From Flavobacterium aquiphilum (GTDB lineage Bacteria; Bacteroidota; Bacteroidia; Flavobacteriales; Flavobacteriaceae): DNA of 64,000 nt. Of the stretch, positions 35,179-43,466 are shown in pieces. How positions within the stretch are numbered: position 1 is the stretch's first letter; each line of letters begins with the position of its first letter. The position numbers and the translations under genes are program-made. The DNA lies in assembly GCF_027111335.1 (NCBI RefSeq), contig NZ_CP114288.1, positions 124,001 through 188,000 on the forward strand. The letters are read 5' to 3'. The notes beneath the pieces are model-generated. The model was given only the letters and a program-made list of their open reading frames with translations, made no database searches and had not been told where the DNA came from.

Positions 35179-36621
35179 ATGAATGTATCTCTAATATTAA
35201 TCATCCTTTTAGTTGGCGCATTTGCGACTTATTTAGCTGGCGACAAGCTCGCTTCAAAAGTGGCTTTATTTTTCGGGTTAACGGCTACGGGTTGTTCAAT
35301 TGTTTTATTAAATCATTTTAATTTAGGCGAAAACATCAGCTACAGCAGCCAATGGATAACATTACCAAAAGTTTCATTTGCTTTACAAGCCGATGGATTA
35401 TCAATGGCAATGATTTTGTTGACAGTTACCTTGACAGCGGTTATCATCTTATCTTCTTTTGGTAACGAATTCAAAAATTCAAAAGCCATTTACTCACTAA
35501 TATTGTTTATGTCATTTGCTATGACAGGAACTTTCTTGGCAAGCGACGGTTTATTATACTATATCTTTTGGGAATTATCATTAATCCCTATTTACTTTAT
35601 CGCTTTGATTTGGGGTAATGGTGATGCCGAAGAGCGAAAAAAAGCAGTAGTTAAATTCTTTATCTATACACTTGCAGGATCTTTGTTCATGCTGGTTGCA
35701 TTTGTTTATATGTATCAAAAAGCAGGAAGCTTCTTAATCGAAGATTTATATAAATTAAAACTCGACATAAACGAACAAAAATGGATTTTTACGGCTTTCT
35801 TCCTTGCTTATGCTATTAAAATTCCGTTGATCCCTTTTCACACTTGGCAGGCAAATGTGTACCAAAAAGCTCCAACTCTTGGAACCATGCTTTTATCAGG
35901 TATTATGCTAAAAATGGGATTGTACAGCCTGATCCGTTGGCAATTGCCTTTGGCTCCATTAGCTGCCAAAGAATACATGTATATTTTCATCGGAATAGGT
36001 ATAGTGGGAGTAATTTACGGTTCAATTGTTGCTTTGAGACAAAAGGACCTGAAAAAATTATTGGCTTATTCTTCCCTTGCTCACGTTGGTTTGATTGCTG
36101 CCGGAACTTATGCTTTAAACCTTGACGGTTTTAGAGGAGCGGTTTTACAAATGATTGCACACGGTTTTGTGGTTGTTGGATTGTTCTTCGCTGCTGAAAT
36201 CATTTTCAGAAGATACGAAACAAGATTAATTTCCGAAATGGGTGGTATTCGTTACCAATCTCCAAAATTCACTTCGATGTTTATGATTTTGGTATTAGCA
36301 TCTGTTGCTTTACCAACAACTTTTAACTTTATTGGTGAATTTACAGTACTGTACAGCCTTTTTCAGGTGAATGTTTGGTTCGCTATTTTGGGCGGAACAA
36401 CAATCATTTTGGGAGCTTATTATATGTTGAAAATGTTCCAACACGTAATGCTTGGAGAAACAAACAAAAAACTTTTTGCGGATATTACTTTATCTGAAGG
36501 TCTAACAATGGTAATCATTATTGCTGTCCTGTTTTTCTTCGGATTGTATCCAAAACCAATCAACGATTTGATAACGCCAAGTCTTGAAACTATTTTAAAC
36601 ACTATTAATAAATACAATTAA
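35179..36621 (+). CDS. nuoM: NADH-quinone oxidoreductase subunit M
   Basis: A 480-residue antiporter-like proton-pumping subunit with about 14 helices. Diagnostic: FWELSLIPIYFIALIWG (Glu near residue 132), KIPLIPFHTWQANVYQKAPTLGTMLLSG, and KKLLAYSSLAHVGLIAAG. The 89-base gap after nuoL is AT-rich and without a terminator. Confidence 0.96.
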   Translation: MNVSLILIILLVGAFATYLAGDKLASKVALFFGLTATGCSIVLLNHFNLGENISYSSQWITLPKVSFALQADGLSMAMILLTVTLTAVIILSSFGNEFKNSKAIYSLILFMSFAMTGTFLASDGLLYYIFWELSLIPIYFIALIWGNGDAEERKKAVVKFFIYTLAGSLFMLVAFVYMYQKAGSFLIEDLYKLKLDINEQKWIFTAFFLAYAIKIPLIPFHTWQANVYQKAPTLGTMLLSGIMLKMGLYSLIRWQLPLAPLAAKEYMYIFIGIGIVGVIYGSIVALRQKDLKKLLAYSSLAHVGLIAAGTYALNLDGFRGAVLQMIAHGFVVVGLFFAAEIIFRRYETRLISEMGGIRYQSPKFTSMFMILVLASVALPTTFNFIGEFTVLYSLFQVNVWFAILGGTTIILGAYYMLKMFQHVMLGETNKKLFADITLSEGLTMVIIIAVLFFFGLYPKPINDLITPSLETILNTINKYN

Positions 36622-36639
36622 GTAAAAAGCATAATATAA

Positions 36640-38010
36640 ATGACAACATTAATAGCTATAGTAGGATTAGGTATTTTAAGCCTTGTATTTGAAATCTTTG
36701 ATTTTAGAAAAGCGATTATTCCGGTAACAATTATTGGATTGTTGGCTATTCTGGGACTTACCGTGTCCGAATTTAATTCTCCTGGAAGTTACTATAACAA
36801 TATGATTGTTGTAAATAAATTTTCGGTTTCTTTTTCTAGTCTATTCATTATATTGACAATCTTTTTGATAGCCTTGGGACATAGTTTTTACGAAAACCAT
36901 CAAACCAAACTTTCTGATTATATTGCCATTAAAATATTCCTTTTATCCGGAGCTGTTGCTATGGTTTCATTTGGAAATTTAGCAATGTTCTTTTTAGGAA
37001 TTGAAATCCTATCAATATCACTTTACGTACTTGCTGCAAGTAACAGATTAAATATAAAAAGTAATGAGGCAGGTATGAAATACTTCCTGATGGGATCATT
37101 TGCATCGGGAATTATTTTATTTGGTATCTGTATGATTTATGGAGCGATGGGATCATTTGATATCACTGAAATCAGCGACATGTCACAATCAGCCGAGTTA
37201 CCAATTTGGTTCCCAATCGGAATTGTACTGATGACAATAGGAATGTTATTTAAAATCGCAGCCGTTCCATTCCATTTTTGGGCACCTGACGTTTATGAAG
37301 GTTCTCCAACTTTGACAACAGCTTTAATGAGTACTTTAGCAAAAGTGGTAGCAATCGCAACACTTTATAAATTATTGGCAGGCATGAATGCCGATATCAA
37401 TTACTCTTTCCAAATTGTAGTTGTTATCATTTCCATAGCATCTATGACTGTTGGAAATATTATGGCGTTAAGACAGGTTAATGTAAAACGTATGTTGGCT
37501 TTTTCAGGTATTTCGCATGCTGGATTTATGTTAATGGCCTTATTGAGTTTAGCTAATTCTGCCGGAAGCTTATTGTATTACACTTCGGCTTATGCATTGT
37601 CAGGTATCGCTGCTTTCAGCGTGATATTATACGTTTGCAAAAACAGAGAAAACGAAGACATTGTAAACTTTCACGGTTTAGGAAAAACAAATCCATTATT
37701 GGCAGCCATCTTAACGGGATCATTACTTTCGATGGCGGGTATTCCAATTTTCGCAGGTTTCTTTGCTAAATTAGCATTGTTTAGCCAAACGATTCAAGCA
37801 GGGTATTTAGTAGTGGTTATATTCGCCGTAATCAACTCGATTGTAAGTGTTGGCTACTATTTTAAACTGATTTTGGCTATGTACACCAAAGAGTCGAATG
37901 AAGCCCGTACTGGAAAACCATTCTTGATTTATGCAGTTGCAATCATTTCAATTCTTTTGAATATAATTTTAGGATTGTTCCCTTCGTTAGTTTTGGATTT
38001 ATTAGCATAG
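36640..38010 (+). CDS. nuoN: NADH-quinone oxidoreductase subunit N
   Basis: A 456-residue antiporter-like proton-pumping subunit, last gene of the operon. Diagnostic: FLGIEILSISLYVLAA, KIAAVPFHFWAPDVYEGSPTLTTALMSTLAKV and VKRMLAFSGISHAGFM. Terminated at 38031-38070. Confidence 0.96.
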   Translation: MTTLIAIVGLGILSLVFEIFDFRKAIIPVTIIGLLAILGLTVSEFNSPGSYYNNMIVVNKFSVSFSSLFIILTIFLIALGHSFYENHQTKLSDYIAIKIFLLSGAVAMVSFGNLAMFFLGIEILSISLYVLAASNRLNIKSNEAGMKYFLMGSFASGIILFGICMIYGAMGSFDITEISDMSQSAELPIWFPIGIVLMTIGMLFKIAAVPFHFWAPDVYEGSPTLTTALMSTLAKVVAIATLYKLLAGMNADINYSFQIVVVIISIASMTVGNIMALRQVNVKRMLAFSGISHAGFMLMALLSLANSAGSLLYYTSAYALSGIAAFSVILYVCKNRENEDIVNFHGLGKTNPLLAAILTGSLLSMAGIPIFAGFFAKLALFSQTIQAGYLVVVIFAVINSIVSVGYYFKLILAMYTKESNEARTGKPFLIYAVAIISILLNIILGLFPSLVLDLLA

Positions 38011-38030
38011 AATGAAACTGTATTTCTATA

Positions 38031-38070
38031 AAGTAAAGAACCAGTCAAATATTTGGCTGGTTCTTTACTT
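38031..38070 (+). terminator. Terminator of the nuo operon
   Basis: A 14-bp perfect stem (38031-38044, AAGTAAAGAACCAG, with 38057-38070), 12-base loop, 20 bases after the nuoN stop and followed by a short T run. Confidence 0.9.
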
Positions 38071-38420
38071 TTAAAAAAAAACCATCAATTAAATGAATTG
38101 ATGGCATTTTCCCCCGAATCTAATTAAACCTAAAATTTATGTGAATAAATATTTATGATCTATTTTTATAAAATAACTATAAATATTATTTATATAAATC
38201 CCCCTACAAGTTTAATATTAGCGAAGATATCAAATACAAAATTCCCATTTTAACGTATTAATACGTGATTTACTGAAATTCTTTTCCAATAAAACTTTAA
38301 ATACCCTAAAAACTAAATCTTCGCCAAAGTTATTGCTTCATAAGAGTATTAACAAAAAATACAAATAAGTCCTCTTGTCTCAAATATAATCGTTAAATTA
38401 CGATATGAAACTAATGAGCT
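38071..38420. promoter_or_regulatory. Leader region of the arsR-type gene with a 14-bp palindrome
   Basis: No gene. ACGTATTAATACGT at 38253-38266 is a perfect 14-bp palindrome about 155 bases before the ArsR-type gene; its size is right for a dimeric helix-turn-helix repressor. No convincing TAnnTTTG element was found, so its relation to a promoter is open. Confidence 0.4.
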
Positions 38421-38846
38421 ATGGGAACGACTAAAAGACAATATTTCGATCAGGAAACAAATGCGATCGCAGAAATCTGTAAAGCCTTGGGGCATCCTAC
38501 CCGTATGCAAATTATGACTCTGTTATGGAAAGAAAACAATAGAACCTGTGGAGAAATAGTAGCACAAATCCCATTGGCACAATCAACAATTTCTAAGCAT
38601 TTATCTGAATTAAAAAAAGCTGAATTGTTGAATATTAAAAATGAAGGAAAGAAAACCATCTACTCCATTGAAGTTCACAAAATTCAAGTGCTTAAAAAAT
38701 ATTTCTCCAATTATCTTTCTAATAAAACAGATTTAAATGAGAAGGAATCAATGGTACCTGATAGCGTTTCAAAAAAGAAAAAAGAAAACAATAATCTAAA
38801 ACAATTTAACTACCAATTTCCAGATAAAAAAACTAAAGCGGACTGA
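38421..38846 (+). CDS. ArsR-family winged-helix regulator
   Basis: A 141-residue regulator: winged helix at about residues 10-95 (EICKALGHPTRMQIMTLLWKENNRTCGEIVAQIPLAQSTISKHLSELKKAELL), followed by a Lys/Asn-rich charged tail of ~35 residues. The metal-binding ELCVCD motif of classical ArsR is missing: the only Cys in the recognition region is in NRTCGEI, plus one near the start, so metal sensing is not evident. The FrnE-like gene follows 100 bases later on the same strand; a regulatory link is possible but unproven. Confidence 0.85.
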   Translation: MGTTKRQYFDQETNAIAEICKALGHPTRMQIMTLLWKENNRTCGEIVAQIPLAQSTISKHLSELKKAELLNIKNEGKKTIYSIEVHKIQVLKKYFSNYLSNKTDLNEKESMVPDSVSKKKKENNNLKQFNYQFPDKKTKAD

Positions 38847-38908
38847 ATCATTCCTTAGTTAATTCACAATAAACTCTTAAAACAAAAAAGCTTAGAATCT
38901 TAATTTCG

Positions 38909-38916
38909 TAATTTTG
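38909..38916 (+). promoter_or_regulatory. -7 element before the FrnE-like gene
   Basis: TAATTTTG, a full match to TAnnTTTG, 30 bases before the start at 38947. No TTG at the -33 distance. It suggests the gene has its own promoter, separate from the ArsR-type gene. Confidence 0.4.
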
Positions 38917-38946
38917 CGATCTTAACAAATTTGACTTAGCCCAAAA

Positions 38947-39663
38947 ATGGAAAATCAATTAAAAGTACAAATCTGGTCGGACGTAATGTGTCCGTTTTGC
39001 TATATAGGTAAAAGAAAAATTGAAGAAGCACTCACCCAATTTGAAAATAAAGATTCAGTAATTATTGAATGGAAAAGTTTTCAACTAGATTCTAATTTTG
39101 TTGCAACTCCCAATGAAACCATAGTAGATCATTTGGCAGAAAAATATAGAAGAGATACCGATTGGGCACAAGGAATGGTTGATAATGTAACCGAAAATGC
39201 GAAACAATCAGGTCTTGAATTTCATTTTGAAAAAGCTATTTTAGCCAATTCATTGAATGCACACCGATTAATGCATTTGGCAAAAAAACACAAACAATCC
39301 AGTCCAGTAAAAGAATTATTGTTCAAAGCTCATTTCACTGAAGGCAAAAATGTAAATGATTGGAATGTTTTAAAAGAAATTGGTCTGGAAGTTGGAATAG
39401 AAATATCCGAAATAGAACAACTTATTAATTCAAATGAATACACCAAAGAAGTTCTTCAAGACCAACAGGAAGCTCAATCACTTGGAATTACAGGTGTTCC
39501 TTTCTTTGTCTTTGATAACAAATATGCTGTTTCTGGAGCGCAACCAACAGAAGCATTTTTAAAAACTCTCGAAAAAGCTTGGGAAGAAGGAAAATTTGAG
39601 ACTTCTATAAAAATTGAAAATACTGTCGCAACAAACAGCTGCACAATTGAAGGTTGTGAATAA
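38947..39663 (+). CDS. DsbA-family (FrnE-like) dithiol oxidoreductase
   Basis: A 238-residue cytoplasmic thioredoxin-fold protein (no signal peptide). The active site CPFC is in VMCPFCYIGKRKIEEAL at about residue 15, a helical insertion follows, and the cis-Pro loop is TGVPFFVFDNKYAVSGAQP near residue 180. The extreme C-terminus has a second Cys pair, SCTIEGC, as in FrnE proteins, where such a pair acts as an electron relay with the CxxC. Likely a role in oxidative-stress or polyketide-type chemistry; the substrate is unknown. Confidence 0.88.
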   Translation: MENQLKVQIWSDVMCPFCYIGKRKIEEALTQFENKDSVIIEWKSFQLDSNFVATPNETIVDHLAEKYRRDTDWAQGMVDNVTENAKQSGLEFHFEKAILANSLNAHRLMHLAKKHKQSSPVKELLFKAHFTEGKNVNDWNVLKEIGLEVGIEISEIEQLINSNEYTKEVLQDQQEAQSLGITGVPFFVFDNKYAVSGAQPTEAFLKTLEKAWEEGKFETSIKIENTVATNSCTIEGCE

Positions 39664-39759
39664 TTAATATTTGGTATAGGTTGCATACTTTATGTTTTTT
39701 AGGCTCTTGCCTCAACTTTAAACATTAAACTTTTAAACCAAAATACGAACTAAATAACC

Positions 39760-40746
39760 ATGAATAACACTACTAAATTAGTCCGTTGGGGAATCATTGG
39801 GTGCGGAAATGTCACTGAAGTAAAAAGTGGCCCCGCCTATCAAAAAACCGAAGGATTCATAATAACGGCAGTAATGCGCAGAGATGCGGAAAAAGCTGCA
39901 GATTATGCCAAAAGACACAGTATAAACAAATATTACACAAATGCGGACGAACTCATCAATGACCCTGAAGTTGATGCCGTATATATAGCTACTCCGCCAG
40001 ATACTCATAAATATTATGGTCTAAAAGTTGCCGAAGCAGGAAAACCCTGTTGTATCGAAAAACCTTTAGCCCCAAATTATCAAGATTGCCAGAATATTGT
40101 TGAAGCTTTTGCAGCAAAGAACATTGCGTTATTTGTTGCTTATTACAGACGATCACTTCCTCATTTTGAACAAATCAAAAAATGGATTGATTCTAAAACT
40201 ATCGGTGATATAAGACACATCAGATGGCATTTGTCCAAGGCAGCAAACGACATTGACCTTTCCGGCGACTACAATTGGAGAACTGACATAAACATTGCTA
40301 CAGGAGGTTATTTTGACGATTTGGCAAGTCACGGGTTGGATTTGTTCATTCATTATCTTGGACCGATAAAAGAAGTTTCAGGAATTAGCTTAAATCAGCA
40401 AGGACTTTATACGTCAAAAGATGCAGCTGTCGCCAACTGGCTTCACGAATCGGGGGTTACAGGTAGCGGAAGCTGGAATTTTGGTTCATTTGAAAGAGAA
40501 GATGTTGTTGAAATTTATGGAAGCAAAGGCAAAATCACTTTTTCAGTTTTCGAAAATGAGCCTATAATTCTGAAAACGGCAGATGGCGAATCGACACATT
40601 TTATAGAACATCCTGAAAACATTCAGCTTTATCATGTGCAACAAATGAGAGAACATCTTTTAGGAAACCAAACACATCCATCGAGCGGATCTACAGCTGC
40701 TCATACCAGTTGGGTGATGGATCAAATCATTGGAAACCCAATATAA
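39760..40746 (+). CDS. Gfo/Idh/MocA-family NAD(P)-dependent oxidoreductase
   Basis: A 328-residue sugar-dehydrogenase-type enzyme: N-terminal Rossmann fold (VRWGIIGCGNVTEVKSGPA), IATPPDTHKYYGLKVAEAGKPCCIEKPLA with the family EKP motif near residue 100, and a C-terminal alpha/beta domain with GGYFDDLASHGLDLFIHYLG carrying the catalytic-type Asp and His. Sugar or inositol substrates are typical. It converges on the polysaccharide locus, ending 40 bases from the GH95 stop with a shared terminator, so a role in sugar metabolism linked to that locus is conceivable but not shown. Confidence 0.9.
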   Translation: MNNTTKLVRWGIIGCGNVTEVKSGPAYQKTEGFIITAVMRRDAEKAADYAKRHSINKYYTNADELINDPEVDAVYIATPPDTHKYYGLKVAEAGKPCCIEKPLAPNYQDCQNIVEAFAAKNIALFVAYYRRSLPHFEQIKKWIDSKTIGDIRHIRWHLSKAANDIDLSGDYNWRTDINIATGGYFDDLASHGLDLFIHYLGPIKEVSGISLNQQGLYTSKDAAVANWLHESGVTGSGSWNFGSFEREDVVEIYGSKGKITFSVFENEPIILKTADGESTHFIEHPENIQLYHVQQMREHLLGNQTHPSSGSTAAHTSWVMDQIIGNPI

Positions 40747-40747
40747 A

Positions 40748-40781
40748 CAAAAGAGGTGCTATTAAATCAGCACCTCTTTTG
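40748..40781. terminator. Bidirectional terminator at the end of the polysaccharide locus
   Basis: A perfect 13-bp stem (40748-40760, CAAAAGAGGTGCT, with 40769-40781), 8-base loop, between the converging dehydrogenase and GH95 genes, with A/T runs on both sides. Confidence 0.9.
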
Positions 40782-40786
40782 TTTTA

Positions 40787-43204
40787 CTACCAGACTATTT
40801 TTAATTTCTGTCCTTTTTGCAAAGTGACACTTTGTTTCTTATCTCCACTAATAAGAGTCGTTTTTCCTCCCTTTTTAGAAAACACTGTGAGCGTTTTTAA
40901 TCTTTTGGCACTCCATTCCATTGAAATTTCAAAACCTCCTCTGGCACAAATTCCCTTTACGTTTCCGTTCTCCCAGGCATCCGGCAAAGCAGGTAATAAA
41001 CGAATTTCATTTTCATTAGACTGAACCAACATTTCGGCAACTGCAGCTGCGCCCCCAAAATTCCCGTCAATCTGAAACGGAGGATGCGCATCAAATAAAT
41101 TAGGATAAGTCCCTCCTCCTCTTCTTGGCTTTTCCGTTTTTTTACCATCTGGATCAACATATCGAAGCAATTCACGGTACATTTTATAAGCACGATTACC
41201 ATCCCAAAGCCTAGCCCAAAGGTTAATTCTCCAACCTTTTGACCAGCCGGTTGTTTCATCACCCTTAATTTCCAAAGTTTTTTTCGAAGCTTCAGCCAAC
41301 TCTGGTGTTTTTAATACCGTAATATGATTGCCTGGAAAAAGTCCAAAAAGGTGCGATTGATGGCGGTGTTTTGGATCTTCATCTTTCCAATCAAAATACC
41401 ACTCTTGTAAGTTTCCTTCTTTTCCTATTTGGTAAGGATATAATTTCGTAAGCGCATTCTCCAGCTTAGTTCTAAATTCAGTATCAGTATTTAAAACTTT
41501 AGATGCCGCAATCGTATTTAAAAAACATTCACGAATCATTGCCAAATCAGCAGTTCCTCCATATAAAGTAGCACCCACATAGCCATCAGGTGTGATAAAT
41601 TTATTTTCAGGTGAAGTGGATGGTGATGTAATTAAATTTCCGTTTTTATCTTCTACCAGCCATTCTAAACAAAACTGGGCAGCTCCACGTAGAATCTCAT
41701 AACCCTCTTTTTTCAAAAAATCTTTATCCTGAGAAAATAAATAATGTTCCCAAATATGAGTACTCAACCAAGCTCCAGCCATATTCCAACAAGCCCAATT
41801 GGTATCACCTCCTCCAAAATTTCCAACAGGATTGCTCATCGCCCAGATGTCTGAATTATGGGCTGCCGTCCAACCATTGACTCCATAAAATGTCTTGGCA
41901 GTAATTTTCCCGGTTTCGGATATGTTTTTAATGAAATGCAACAAAGGCTGATGTAATTCAGAAAGATTGGTGTTTTCTGCCAACCAATAATTTTCTTCGA
42001 GATTGATATTTGTGGTATAATTGCTACTCCATGGCGGACGCATATAGGGATTCCAAATACCTTGTAGATTGGCTGGAACACCTAATGTTTTGGAACTGCT
42101 AATCAGTAAATACCTTCCATATTGAAAATATAAAATCTCTAAATTTTTATCTTCCTTTCCTTCTGCATAGCGTAGTAAACGTTCGTCAGTAGGCAAATTA
42201 GGCGCTGTTGTTTTTCCTAAATTCAAACTCACCCGATTATAAAATTTTTGATAATCTGCAATATGGGATTTCTTCAAAATCCCATAGGGCTTTGCCATTG
42301 CTTTAGTTAAATTCTCTTTCGCAATAGCCTTAGCATTTAATCCTTCGGTAGCGGGATTTTTATCGAATCCATTAAAACTTGTCGCTATGGAAACAAAAAT
42401 TATTGCTTCAGTAGCATTTTTAACACTTAAATTCGAACCCATTTTACTTATTGTCCCGTCTGTGTTTTTTACCTGAATTAAACTTGAAAAACGTATTCCT
42501 TTATTTTCATCAAACACAATTGGATTTTCTTCATTTACATAACTTGGAGCACTATGAACTGGAGCATATCCCTCTATCTGCATTAGATTCTCTTGGGTTG
42601 TAGCATTATATTTCAACAAACTCTCAAAGTTGATATCAAAATTAAGCCCTCCTTTTTTACTAGATGTGAGCTTGACAACCATAATTTTATCTGGAGCTGA
42701 AATAAAATACTCACGAGTAAAGTGCACACCTTCGATGACGTAACTCACTTTAGAAATGGCATCTGCGATATCCAATTCCCTGTAATAATCAGAATATTTC
42801 GCCTCTTTGTCTTTATAAAAATGAACAATATTCATTGTTCCCAAAGGTGCAAAAGACTCAGAAAACTTTCCTTGTAACTTTTTATTCAGTTCATCGGCCA
42901 ATTTATAATTTTCGTTTTTCAATGCTTCACGAATGGCAGGTATGTTTTTGTAAGCTTCGGGATTCATATTGGCATTTACAGGCTCTCCCGACCAAAGCGT
43001 GATATCATTCAGATAAATTTTATCGGAATTGACACCTCCAAAGACAGTCGCGCCCGTCTTTCCATTTCCCAAAACCAGGCTTTCTTCAAAATAATCGGCA
43101 GGCTGTTTATACCATAAAACATGACTGGATTGTGCAACTATTCTCGCTCCAAAAGAAGAGAGAATAAAAACCAAAATAATTTTTGTTAAGAGACTCGATC
43201 GCAT
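40787..43204 (-). CDS. GH95 alpha-L-fucosidase (or alpha-L-galactosidase)
   Basis: An 805-residue exported glycoside hydrolase with a signal peptide (cleavage after RIVAQ). GH95 layout: N-terminal beta-sandwich (YKQPADYFEESLVLGNGKTGATVFGG), helical linker, (alpha/alpha)6 barrel and C-terminal beta domain. The catalytic set known for GH95 is present: Asn-x-Asn at about 399-401 (TTNINLEENYW), the acid Glu at about 533 (SPSTSPEN) and Asp at about 713 (QIDGNFGG). It removes alpha-1,2-fucose (or L-galactose) from the galactose of xyloglucan side chains. Last gene of the locus. Confidence 0.92.
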   Translation of the reverse strand: MRSSLLTKIILVFILSSFGARIVAQSSHVLWYKQPADYFEESLVLGNGKTGATVFGGVNSDKIYLNDITLWSGEPVNANMNPEAYKNIPAIREALKNENYKLADELNKKLQGKFSESFAPLGTMNIVHFYKDKEAKYSDYYRELDIADAISKVSYVIEGVHFTREYFISAPDKIMVVKLTSSKKGGLNFDINFESLLKYNATTQENLMQIEGYAPVHSAPSYVNEENPIVFDENKGIRFSSLIQVKNTDGTISKMGSNLSVKNATEAIIFVSIATSFNGFDKNPATEGLNAKAIAKENLTKAMAKPYGILKKSHIADYQKFYNRVSLNLGKTTAPNLPTDERLLRYAEGKEDKNLEILYFQYGRYLLISSSKTLGVPANLQGIWNPYMRPPWSSNYTTNINLEENYWLAENTNLSELHQPLLHFIKNISETGKITAKTFYGVNGWTAAHNSDIWAMSNPVGNFGGGDTNWACWNMAGAWLSTHIWEHYLFSQDKDFLKKEGYEILRGAAQFCLEWLVEDKNGNLITSPSTSPENKFITPDGYVGATLYGGTADLAMIRECFLNTIAASKVLNTDTEFRTKLENALTKLYPYQIGKEGNLQEWYFDWKDEDPKHRHQSHLFGLFPGNHITVLKTPELAEASKKTLEIKGDETTGWSKGWRINLWARLWDGNRAYKMYRELLRYVDPDGKKTEKPRRGGGTYPNLFDAHPPFQIDGNFGGAAAVAEMLVQSNENEIRLLPALPDAWENGNVKGICARGGFEISMEWSAKRLKTLTVFSKKGGKTTLISGDKKQSVTLQKGQKLKIVW

Positions 43205-43251
43205 AGGTAAAGATTTATTTTTTAATTCCTAAAATTAAATGTTTTCCTTAT

Positions 43252-43451
43252 TTAATGAATGGCTTTATAAATAAAATTTTTAAACGTAACCTGACCATCA
43301 CCAACAGCAGAAAGCCCCAAACGAAGACTCATGAATCCGCTCAAAACATTATGGTTGAAAGAAGAAACTTCGGCTGAATTTTAGCGTTTTGCTGTTGTGC
43401 ATGACTTGCAATCGACAAGAAAAAAATAAGTGACAGAATAGTTGTTTTCAT
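43252..43451 (-). pseudogene. Remnant of an exported enzyme gene: signal peptide plus C-terminal end
   Basis: From ATG 43451 the minus strand codes for a perfect signal peptide (MKTTILSLIFFLSIASHAQ), 16 bases after the acetylesterase stop as expected for an intact operon gene. After about 35 residues the frame stops (TGA). A second frame then reads AEVSSFNHNVLSGFMSLRLG and LSAVGDGQVTFKNFIYKAI before a stop at 43252-43254. This second piece looks like the C-terminal end of a secreted glycoside hydrolase or a concanavalin-A-like domain. So the middle of a gene has been deleted and the ends joined out of frame. The family cannot be named with certainty; GH43 is one possibility. Confidence 0.6.
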
Positions 43452-43466
43452 AATTCAAAATCCAGA

